A stretch of 11,558 bases of DNA. Origin: Draconibacterium sp. (GTDB taxonomy: Bacteria; Bacteroidota; Bacteroidia; Bacteroidales; Prolixibacteraceae). A program made the translations under genes and the position numbers. Positions 1-6,599 of this stretch are shown here, one piece after another (within the stretch, counting starts at the first letter, position 1; each line of letters opens with the position of its first letter). The stretch is taken from contig WGCT01000145.1 of assembly GCA_015493625.1 (NCBI GenBank), positions 1-11,558 on the forward strand. Direction: 5' to 3'. The notes below the pieces were generated by a model, which worked only from the letters and a program-made list of their open reading frames with translations, was not told the DNA's origin and made no database searches.

Positions 1-4
1 AAAT

Positions 5-1045
5 ATGTTCGATTCAAACTTACATATAAAAACAGTAACCCGAATTATTTTAGCCATATTTTTAGTGGTTCTGCTTTCCGCAAAAACCGGAGTAGCACAA
101 AACCGCGAAATAGTGGCTAAAAAAGGCGATGGCATTTACCGTGTACTCACAGAAAACGGTTTCTCGTACTCGAAATATTTAAATGAATTTATCGAGCTGA
201 ATAAGACGAAGTTAGGGAAAGACAATACGTTAATAATTGGGAGAAAATACAAACTTCCTTCCAATTCGGGAAAAGTTAAAACGACGACTTCGAAAAAGCC
301 GGTTGGCAAAATTGTTCATTACGATATTTTTGGTAAAAAATATGCCGATGTTGAGATTAAAAGCAGCGAATTAAAAGGTGCTACCTACTATTTAATGGCT
401 GGGCACGGCGGGCCCGACCCCGGAGCAATTGGAAGCTACAACGGAAAACAGTTATGCGAAGATGAATATGCATACGATGTGGTAATCAGGTTGGCACGCG
501 ACCTGATTGAAAAAGGTGCTACGGTTTATATGATTACCCGCGACAAAAACGATGGAATTCGCGACGAAAGCATCTTAAAACCAGACCACGACGAGGTTTG
601 CTATCCAAATCTAACCATTCCGTTAAACCATATTAAACGGTTACGCCAGCGAACAAATGCAGTAAATAAATTGTACAGCAAAAACAAAAAAGGTTTTAAC
701 CGGCTCATTGTAATTCATGTCGATTCGCGCAGCCGGGGCGAAAATATCGATGTCTTTTTCTACCACGATAAACGTAGTAAAACAGGGAAAAAAGCAGCCA
801 CAATTCTGCAAAATACGTTTCAAAAGAAGTACAACGAGCACCAACCGGGGCGCGGGTATAAAGGCACGGTATCTACCCGTAATTTGTATGTTGTACGAAA
901 TACTTACCCCGTTACGGTTTATATTGAATTGGCAAATATTAATCATCGCCGCGACATTAAACGTCTGATTGTTACCGACAACCGTCAGGCAGTTGCCAAC
1001 TGGCTGACACAGGGATTAGTGCTCGACTATAAAACCAATAAATAA
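5..1045 (+). CDS. Secreted N-acetylmuramoyl-L-alanine amidase with LysM-like domain
   Basis: A predicted zinc-dependent Amidase_3-type enzyme that cuts the bond between N-acetylmuramic acid and L-alanine in peptidoglycan, acting outside the cytoplasmic membrane. Residues 10-32 form a hydrophobic signal peptide ending in VAQ, with likely cleavage before NRE. Residues 36-85 look like a LysM glycan-binding module (KKGDGIYRVL at its start, GRKYKLP at its end). The catalytic domain spans about 126-340. Candidate zinc ligands and catalytic residues are H134 in AGHGGPDPGA, E152 or E154, H238 in VIHVDSR and E308 in VYIELAN. RLRQRTNAVN at 212-221 is the usual arginine helix. The histidine motif differs from the common IHAN form. 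Only four bases precede this ATG, so the true start could lie further left, although the signal peptide fits well as given. The gene converges on the transporter, with 12 bp between them and no visible hairpin. Family assignment is strong; the exact cellular role is not determined. Confidence 0.85.
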   Translation: MFDSNLHIKTVTRIILAIFLVVLLSAKTGVAQNREIVAKKGDGIYRVLTENGFSYSKYLNEFIELNKTKLGKDNTLIIGRKYKLPSNSGKVKTTTSKKPVGKIVHYDIFGKKYADVEIKSSELKGATYYLMAGHGGPDPGAIGSYNGKQLCEDEYAYDVVIRLARDLIEKGATVYMITRDKNDGIRDESILKPDHDEVCYPNLTIPLNHIKRLRQRTNAVNKLYSKNKKGFNRLIVIHVDSRSRGENIDVFFYHDKRSKTGKKAATILQNTFQKKYNEHQPGRGYKGTVSTRNLYVVRNTYPVTVYIELANINHRRDIKRLIVTDNRQAVANWLTQGLVLDYKTNK

Positions 1046-1057
1046 TTCGGCAAACAA

Positions 1058-2638
1058 TTAACTACCTTTTATTAACTTGTTGTAGTTGTCGATGGCAATA
1101 AAATAGTTGGGGTCTTCCACTACATTTACATCACATATTTTTTCGGCCTTTTTTACCAATTTAATACAGTCTTTACTTAAATGGCGAAGGTGAATTGTTT
1201 TACCGTTTTTCTGGTAACGCTCGGCAAGTTTATTAATGGCCTCAATGGCCGACTGGTCCATAATTCTCGACTCTTTAAAATCTACAATTACCTCGTCGGG
1301 ATCGTTTTGCACATCGAATTTTGATTGAAACAGTGCTGTTGAACCAAAAAACAGAGGACCGAAAATTTCGTAATGTTTTATTCCATATTTATCTGTTTTT
1401 TTACGTGCCCGAATACGGGTTGCATTTTCCCAGGCAAAAACCAATGCCGACACAATTACGCCTGCCAAAACAGCAATTGCCAAATCGAAAACAACGGTGA
1501 GTGCCGTTACCAACACAATTACAAGCAGGTCGGCAACCGGAATTTTATTGATGACATTAAATGTGCTCCAGGCGAATGTCCCGATTACAACCATAAACAT
1601 TACGCCAACCAACGCTGCAATCGGAATCATTTCGATATAAGTTGAAGCAAAAAGAATAAATGCAAGCAACGAAAGCGAAGCCACAATTCCCGACAACCGT
1701 CCGCGTCCACCCGACTTTATGTTTATAATACTTTGCCCAATCATTGCACAGCCGCCCATTCCGCCAAAGAAACCATTTACAATATTTGCAGCTCCCTGTG
1801 CAACACACTCGCGATTACCGCTTCCCCGGGTTTCTGTTAATTCATCAACCAAACTCAATGTCATTAACGACTCAATTAATCCAACTGCAGCCAGAATAAA
1901 TGAAAAAGGCAAAATAAGTTTCAGCGTTTCTAAATTGAATGGAATAACAGGAACATTAAAATTTGGCAAACCGGCTTTAATTCCTGTTCCTCCTCCCGAA
2001 ACAATAAAACTTTTTACCGTCTCGGTTTCAATATTTCCAACTATTACAATACCCGACACAACCAGAATTCCAACAAGTGCGGCAGGAATTGCTTTACTTA
2101 TTTTTGGAAGCAAAAACATAATCAGCATGGTGGTAGCCACCAAACCAAGCATTGTATAAAGTTGTGTTCCGGAGAGCCACTCACCACCGTGTTTAAACAT
2201 ATTAAGCTGCGAAAGAAAAATAACGATTGCAAGGCCGTTAACAAATCCCATCATCACCGAATGCGGAACCAACCTGATAAATTTACCCAACTTAAATACT
2301 CCAAATAGAAACTGAATAATTCCGGCAAGAATTAATGCTGCAAAAAGATACTGCAATCCTGCCGTTTCGCCACCTCCCAATGCATTCCCCTGCTGAATAA
2401 GAGATACCATAACCACAGCCATTGCTCCGGTAGCTCCGGAAATCATTCCAGGCCGGCCACCAAAAACTGAGGTTATTAAGCCCATCATAAAAGCACCGTA
2501 CAAACCAACAATTGGCGAAACACCAGCTACAAAAGCAAAGGCAACTGCCTCGGGCACCAGTGCCAACGACACCGTTAAACCCGACAAAATATCATCTTTT
2601 ATACTTCCCTGCTTTCTCTCTATAAACTGAAACTTCAT
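1058..2638 (-). CDS. SulP family anion transporter with C-terminal STAS domain
   Basis: An inner-membrane SulP (SLC26-like) permease of 526 residues. Members of this family move sulfate, bicarbonate or other anions, usually coupled to H+ or Na+; the substrate here cannot be read from sequence. The N-terminal signature is clear (GLTVSLALVPEAVAFAFVAG at about 20-39, followed by SGATGAMAVV). About ten or more hydrophobic segments follow up to residue 410, including a glycine-rich GGMGGCAMIGQS stretch typical of one bacterial SulP clade. Residues 418-526 are a STAS domain, with the conserved MDQSAIEAI helix start around D461 and S463. Length and domain order are normal for the family. The ATG is supported by the charged N-terminal MKFQFIERK leading directly into the first conserved segment. 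It stands alone between a convergent amidase gene and the divergent superoxide dismutase gene, so neither neighbour suggests a substrate. Confidence 0.9.
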   Translation of the reverse strand: MKFQFIERKQGSIKDDILSGLTVSLALVPEAVAFAFVAGVSPIVGLYGAFMMGLITSVFGGRPGMISGATGAMAVVMVSLIQQGNALGGGETAGLQYLFAALILAGIIQFLFGVFKLGKFIRLVPHSVMMGFVNGLAIVIFLSQLNMFKHGGEWLSGTQLYTMLGLVATTMLIMFLLPKISKAIPAALVGILVVSGIVIVGNIETETVKSFIVSGGGTGIKAGLPNFNVPVIPFNLETLKLILPFSFILAAVGLIESLMTLSLVDELTETRGSGNRECVAQGAANIVNGFFGGMGGCAMIGQSIINIKSGGRGRLSGIVASLSLLAFILFASTYIEMIPIAALVGVMFMVVIGTFAWSTFNVINKIPVADLLVIVLVTALTVVFDLAIAVLAGVIVSALVFAWENATRIRARKKTDKYGIKHYEIFGPLFFGSTALFQSKFDVQNDPDEVIVDFKESRIMDQSAIEAINKLAERYQKNGKTIHLRHLSKDCIKLVKKAEKICDVNVVEDPNYFIAIDNYNKLIKGS

Positions 2639-2682
2639 ATCGCACTTGTTAAATTAGCGCGCGAAAGTAGTGCTAATTTCAA

Positions 2683-2712
2683 GAAACATACTACAACTCA
2701 GTTGTTTGGCAA
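2683..2712 (-). promoter_or_regulatory. Putative promoter of the SulP gene
   Basis: Read on the minus strand, TTG (2712-2710) is followed after 19 bp by TATGTTTC (2690-2683). This is one mismatch from the Bacteroidota -7 consensus TAnnTTTG at the expected spacing, about 45 bases before the SulP start codon. The spacer contains the 13-bp palindrome described separately. Recognised by eye only. Confidence 0.45.
2693..2705. repeat. 13-bp palindrome in the SulP promoter spacer
   Basis: ACAACT and AGTTGT form perfect 6-bp arms around a single central base. The element lies between the putative -33 and -7 elements of the SulP promoter, a position where a bound repressor would block transcription. 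It may be chance in AT-rich DNA; no protein can be assigned. Confidence 0.35.
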
Positions 2713-2728
2713 TACTGTTAATGTAGCG

Positions 2729-2741
2729 TTAATCTGATTAA
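2729..2741. repeat. 13-bp palindrome in the SulP/sod intergenic region
   Basis: TTAATC and GATTAA form perfect 6-bp arms around one base, midway between the divergent SulP and superoxide dismutase genes. The arm length and one-base centre resemble a dimeric regulator site, but nothing links it to a particular protein. Confidence 0.3.
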
Positions 2742-2773
2742 GAGAAAGCAGTTGAGTGTTAAATTAAAGTTTT

Positions 2774-2796
2774 TTATTTAGAATTCTTCTAAATAA
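2774..2796. promoter_or_regulatory. Palindromic Fur/PerR-like operator candidate upstream of sod
   Basis: A perfect inverted repeat: arm TTATTTAGAA (2774-2783), spacer TTC, and the exact complementary arm (2787-2796). The inner part begins TTAGAA and ends TTCTAA, which resembles the PerR box (TTATAATnATTATAA), with about 12 of 15 positions fitting. It starts 100 bp before the dismutase ATG. A weak TACCTTTA -7-like sequence sits at 2833-2840 with no good -33 element, so the site would lie upstream of the promoter core. Control by a Fur-family metal or peroxide sensor is an inference from the shape of the site and from the target gene. Confidence 0.45.
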
Positions 2797-2873
2797 GCTT
2801 CTGCGTTAATCATTTTTAAGTTTAAAATGTTTTACCTTTAGATTTTATAATTTTCATTTAAAAACAAAATATT

Positions 2874-3455
2874 ATGGCATTTGAATTACCACAACTACCG
2901 TATGCAAAAAATGCACTGGAACCTTATATTAGCGAGAAAACGTTAGAGTTCCACTACGGAAAACATCATCAGGCGTATGTAAACAATGTAAATAACCTGA
3001 TTGCAGGAACCGAGTTTGAGAATGCAACTCTCGAAGAGATTATTGCAAAAGCCACCGGTGGCATCTTCAATAATGGAGCACAGGTTTGGAACCACACGTT
3101 CTATTTTACACAATTCAGCCCCGATGGGTGCAAAGACCCAAAAGACGAGTTGAAAGCTGCACTCGAAGCTAAATTTGGTTCGGTTGAAGCTTTTAAAGAA
3201 CAATTTTCGAAAGCGGCTGCAACACTGTTTGGCTCGGGTTGGGCTTGGCTTGTTACTAATGCTAGCGGCGAGTTGGAGATTGTACAAACCAGTAATGGCG
3301 ACAATCCGCTTCGGGACGGGAAAAAACCAATATTAACCTGCGACGTTTGGGAACATGCATATTACATCGATAAACAAAATGCACGTCCAAAGTACATCGA
3401 AGATTTTTGGAAAATCATAGACTGGAAGGTTATTTCGGAACGGTTTGCAAAATAA
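2874..3455 (+). CDS. sodB: Superoxide dismutase, iron type (Fe/Mn family)
   Basis: Converts superoxide to hydrogen peroxide and oxygen in the cytoplasm. The 193 residues match the full length of bacterial Fe/Mn SODs, with no signal peptide. The four metal ligands are visible: H27 in FHYGKHH, H74 in QVWNHTFYF, and D157 and H161 in the signature DVWEHAYY. Q70, supplied by the N-terminal half just before VWNH, is the arrangement of iron enzymes. T155, two residues before the ligand aspartate, also fits iron: the equivalent position in the cambialistic Porphyromonas gingivalis enzyme is a glycine whose change to threonine is reported to favour iron. MAFELPQLPY is the typical N-terminus and fixes the start. 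It is likely co-transcribed with the small winged-helix gene 21 bp downstream, and a palindrome upstream suggests metal or redox control. Metal choice is predicted, not proven. Confidence 0.95.
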   Translation: MAFELPQLPYAKNALEPYISEKTLEFHYGKHHQAYVNNVNNLIAGTEFENATLEEIIAKATGGIFNNGAQVWNHTFYFTQFSPDGCKDPKDELKAALEAKFGSVEAFKEQFSKAAATLFGSGWAWLVTNASGELEIVQTSNGDNPLRDGKKPILTCDVWEHAYYIDKQNARPKYIEDFWKIIDWKVISERFAK

Positions 3456-3476
3456 GTTGAACGAAAAAGCTTTATT

Positions 3477-3650
3477 ATGAGTGTTGAAAAAGTTTTAGAA
3501 ACATTGGCAACTGCCGGGAAACCATTAAAAGCCGGCGAAATTGCAGAAGCATCGGGACTCGATAAAAAAGAGGTTGACAAAGCAATGAAAGTTTTAAAAG
3601 CAGAAGCAAAAATTGTTTCGCCAAAACGTTGCTACTGGGAACCAAAATAG
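3477..3650 (+). CDS. Small winged-helix DNA-binding protein (57 aa)
   Basis: A 57-residue protein beginning [20 protein letters not shown] and ending KRCYWEPK. Residues 4-13 form a first helix, [15 protein letters not shown] (14-28) a second helix and turn, and [18 protein letters not shown] (29-46) a recognition helix running into the wing. This is the layout of a minimal winged helix-turn-helix domain, with no room for a separate sensor domain. One cysteine (C52) sits in the C-terminal SPKRCYW motif. The gene starts 21 bp after the dismutase stop on the same strand and ends just before a strong terminator, so the two are probably one transcript. A role in regulating oxidative or metal stress genes is suggested only by this context. 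Coding is supported by the intact fold, Bacteroidota-like codon use and tight packing. The target DNA is unknown. Confidence 0.75.
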   Translation: MSVEKVLETLATAGKPLKAGEIAEASGLDKKEVDKAMKVLKAEAKIVSPKRCYWEPK

Positions 3651-3706
3651 AGAGTCGTTTTAAGCATCTTGTTTTTTTAAGAAACATGATATAAAAACAA
3701 AACAAA

Positions 3707-3748
3707 TATAAAAAACGGGGTTTTAAAAATAAAACCCCGTTTTTTATA
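3707..3748. terminator. Bidirectional intrinsic terminator
   Basis: A perfect 18-bp inverted repeat: left arm 3707-3724, six-base loop AAAAAT at 3725-3730, right arm 3731-3748. The core is CGGGG paired with CCCCG. It is flanked by A runs on the left and T runs on the right, so the transcript from either strand ends in a hairpin followed by U residues. It lies 57 bases after the winged-helix stop and 15 bases after the xylE stop, serving both convergent units. Confidence 0.9.
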
Positions 3749-3763
3749 TTGAAACTTTAGCAG

Positions 3764-5179
3764 CTATTTTTTCCATAAATGCTCCATCTCCTCCAGTGTT
3801 TTATTTTTTGTTTCCGGAACAATTTTCCACATAAATAGTGCGGCTAAAAGTCCCATAACACCATAAATCCAGTACGAAAATCCGTGATGGAACAACCCGT
3901 TTAGGAACGAACTTTTATCCATCATCGGGAAGGTCCACGAAACGAGATAATTCGAGATCCACTGTGCGGCAACAGCAATAGCCATAGCACGCCCTCGAAT
4001 TTGATTTGGAAAAATCTCGGAGAGTAACACCCAGGTAACCGGCCCCCAACTCATAGCGAAACTGGCTACATAACCCAGCATAAAAATAAGTGCAGCTATT
4101 CCCATTTTCTGAAAAAAGAACGTTAATCCGAGTGCAAACATAAAAAAGGCCATTCCCAGTGCACCGGTAATTTGTAATGGTTTTCGTCCAAATTTATCGA
4201 CGGTAAGAATTGCCAAAACAGTAAAAGTTAAATTAATGGCACCAACAATAATTGTTTGTAAAAGTGCAGTATCGGTATTCGAGCCCATATTTTTGAAAAT
4301 TTCGGGGGCATAATACAACACAACATTTATTCCTACAAACTGCTGAAATGCAGAGAGTGCAATTCCAATAACGATAACTAAAACGCCAAACGAAAATATT
4401 TTACCCGATTTTGTATTTACTGTCGACTTTATCTCTTCCAGTATTTTTAATCCTGTTTCGCTACCGTTTACTTTTTGCAAAATTCGCAATGCTTTTTCAG
4501 GTTGCGAGCGCAATACCAAATAGCGTGGTGTTTCGGGAACAAACATTAATAAAACTAAAAATAGTGCTGCGGGAATTGTTTCGGAAGCAAACATCCAGCG
4601 CCAGCCAATAGTATTTAACCAACTGTCGTCGCCCTGACGCGCAATAAAGTAGTTAACAAAATAGACAACCAGCATTCCAAAAATAATTGCAAACTGGTTC
4701 CACGAAACCAATTTTCCCCGAATATTTGCCGGCGCAATTTCGGCAATATACATAGGCGAAAGCATCGATGCCAGCCCCACGCCTACTCCGCCAATTATTC
4801 GGTAAATAACAAAAATGTATATAAAAGTATGGTCGGCTTCGCCAACCGGCCTGATAAACAGTTCGGGCATTGCCGAGCCAATTGCAGAAATCAGAAAAAG
4901 AGAAGCCGCAATAATTAATCCTTTCTTACGGCCAAATTTTAAACTTATAATTCCCCCCGACATTCCCCCAATAATACAACCAATTAGCGCACTCGACACA
5001 ATAAAACCAAGGCGCGAGTTAGCTGCAGATTCGGCCAACCCAAACGGGTCGACAAAAAAACTATCGAGCGAGCTTACCGTTCCCGAAACAACAGCCGTAT
5101 CGTAACCAAAAAGCAATCCACCAAGTGTTGCCACCAAAGTAAGCAACGAAACATAAACTAAACTTCCCTTTTTATTCAT
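3764..5179 (-). CDS. xylE: D-xylose:H+ symporter (MFS sugar porter)
   Basis: Brings D-xylose into the cell with a proton across the inner membrane. The 471 residues have the twelve-helix sugar-porter layout with the usual motifs: KFGRKKG (81-87), PETPRY (215-220), DKFGRKPL (328-335) and PETKNKTLEE (455-464). By recall of the E. coli XylE sequence, similarity is very high around NQFAIIFG, VNYFIARQGD and the C-terminal AAQW...SWTFPMMDK stretch. The sugar-binding residues of that protein are present as Q162, Q279, Q280, N285, Y289, W383, Q406 and W407. The proton-coupling pair corresponds to D27 and R127. One difference is M169 where E. coli appears to have Q175. It is last in the xylB-xylA-xylE order, 74 bp after xylA, and is followed by a terminator. 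The start is fixed by MNKKGSLVYVSL leading into helix 1. Confidence 0.92.
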   Translation of the reverse strand: MNKKGSLVYVSLLTLVATLGGLLFGYDTAVVSGTVSSLDSFFVDPFGLAESAANSRLGFIVSSALIGCIIGGMSGGIISLKFGRKKGLIIAASLFLISAIGSAMPELFIRPVGEADHTFIYIFVIYRIIGGVGVGLASMLSPMYIAEIAPANIRGKLVSWNQFAIIFGMLVVYFVNYFIARQGDDSWLNTIGWRWMFASETIPAALFLVLLMFVPETPRYLVLRSQPEKALRILQKVNGSETGLKILEEIKSTVNTKSGKIFSFGVLVIVIGIALSAFQQFVGINVVLYYAPEIFKNMGSNTDTALLQTIIVGAINLTFTVLAILTVDKFGRKPLQITGALGMAFFMFALGLTFFFQKMGIAALIFMLGYVASFAMSWGPVTWVLLSEIFPNQIRGRAMAIAVAAQWISNYLVSWTFPMMDKSSFLNGLFHHGFSYWIYGVMGLLAALFMWKIVPETKNKTLEEMEHLWKK

Positions 5180-5253
5180 AAAATTTTATTTATTTTATTT
5201 AGCCTGAATTTATCAGAAATACTTCTAACAAATCCAAATTACTTTGAGGCAAA

Positions 5254-6579
5254 CTAAATATACCAATTAATTAATTGCTCCAAAAGTTCCTGTTTGCCAC
5301 TTATTTGCGATGGTTCGCCTACTTCGGCTGCTATAGTACGTAAATCTTCGAGCGACAATTTTCCACTCTCGAAATCGGCTCCTTTCCCCGTATCGAACGA
5401 CGCATAACGGGATTTACGCATAGAAAGATAATCGGAGTTATTGAGTAGTTTATCGGCAATTACCAACGAGCGTGCAAACACATCCATTCCGCCAATGTGA
5501 GCAATAAAAATGTCCTCCAAATCGGTAGAGTTTCTGCGTGTTTTTGCATCGAAATTTATTCCTCCGTTTGTAAAACCGCCACCTTGAATAATTTCGAGCA
5601 TCGCCTCGGTAATTTCGTAAATATTGGTTGGAAATTCGTCGGTGTCCCATCCGTTTTGGTAGTCGCCTTTATTTGCATCGATTGAACCAAGCAAGCCGGC
5701 ATCGGCAGCAAAACGGAGGTCGTGAGCAAAAGTATGCCCTGCCAATGTTGCGTGGTTCACCTCAATATTCAGTTTAAAATCTTTATCTAAATTATAATGC
5801 CTCAAAAATCCAATTACAGTTTGCGAGTCGAAATCGTACTGGTGTTTTGTGGGCTCCATCGGTTTTGGCTCAATTAAAAAAGTACCTGTAAAACCCTGTT
5901 TGCGCGCATAGTCGCGTGCCATAGTAAGAAACTGTGCCATGTGTTCCAGTTCGCGCTTCGTATTGGTATTGTGCAGGGTCATATAACCTTCGCGGCCACC
6001 CCAGAAAACATAATTTGTACCGCCCAATGCAATAGTTGCGTCGATGGCATTTTTTATTTGCACGCCGGCATTTGCTACCACGCTGAAATCGGGATTTGTT
6101 GCTGCACCATTCATATATCGTGGGTCCGAAAAAACATTTGCAGTTCCCCAGAGCAGTTTTACACCCGAGGCATCTTGTTTCTCTTTTGCATAGTCGACCA
6201 TTTTCGCCAGTCGCTTTTCAATTTCAAAAACCGAACCATCGCCTACCACGTCGGTGTCGTGAAAACAGTAGTGTGGAATAGTCATTTTTGTTATAAATTC
6301 AAAAGCGGCATCCATCTTTTCACGGGCAGCATCCATCGGGTCGGAAGCACCAATCCACGGAAAAATCTGTGTGCCGGGGCCAAAAGGGTCGCCACCTGTT
6401 CCGCAGAACGTATGCCAGTAAGCAACGGCAAAACGCAGGTGTTCTTTCATCGTTTTCCCGGCTACCACACGGTTCTCGTCGTACCACTTAAAAGCGAGAG
6501 GGTTTTTCGATTCGGCCCCCTCAAATTGAATCTGGCCGATTCCTTTAAAATACTCTTTATTTCCTTTTGTTACTTCCAT
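5254..6579 (-). CDS. xylA: Xylose isomerase
   Basis: Interconverts D-xylose and D-xylulose in the cytoplasm, the first catabolic step after uptake, using two divalent metal ions. The 441 residues and the N-terminal GIGQIQFEG and FKWYDE motifs place it in the longer class II isomerases. The active site is complete: H107 and D110 in CFHDTD; E237 and K239 in [16 protein letters not shown]273 and H276 in [17 protein letters not shown]301 in [10 protein letters not shown]312 and D314 in GWDTDEFP; and D344 in INFDAK. No key residue is missing. It lies 20 bp downstream of xylB on the same strand, so the two are almost certainly co-transcribed, and is followed by xylE. It has no promoter or operator-like repeat of its own in the 20-bp gap. 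The start fits the usual length and N-terminus of the family. Confidence 0.97.
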   Translation of the reverse strand: MEVTKGNKEYFKGIGQIQFEGAESKNPLAFKWYDENRVVAGKTMKEHLRFAVAYWHTFCGTGGDPFGPGTQIFPWIGASDPMDAAREKMDAAFEFITKMTIPHYCFHDTDVVGDGSVFEIEKRLAKMVDYAKEKQDASGVKLLWGTANVFSDPRYMNGAATNPDFSVVANAGVQIKNAIDATIALGGTNYVFWGGREGYMTLHNTNTKRELEHMAQFLTMARDYARKQGFTGTFLIEPKPMEPTKHQYDFDSQTVIGFLRHYNLDKDFKLNIEVNHATLAGHTFAHDLRFAADAGLLGSIDANKGDYQNGWDTDEFPTNIYEITEAMLEIIQGGGFTNGGINFDAKTRRNSTDLEDIFIAHIGGMDVFARSLVIADKLLNNSDYLSMRKSRYASFDTGKGADFESGKLSLEDLRTIAAEVGEPSQISGKQELLEQLINWYI

Positions 6580-6599
6580 TATCTTGTTGTTTTATGTGT

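Noticed and set aside
1719..2159. A 146-codon open frame opposite the SulP gene
   Set aside because: Proline- and isoleucine-rich translation arising from the complement of membrane-helix codons; no start signal and no family resemblance.
6398..6409. GTTC-CGCA-GAAC inside xylA, resembling the xyl operator
   Set aside because: It lacks the repeated 5-bp unit, has a different spacing and lies in codons for conserved residues (FCGTGG), so it is most likely chance.
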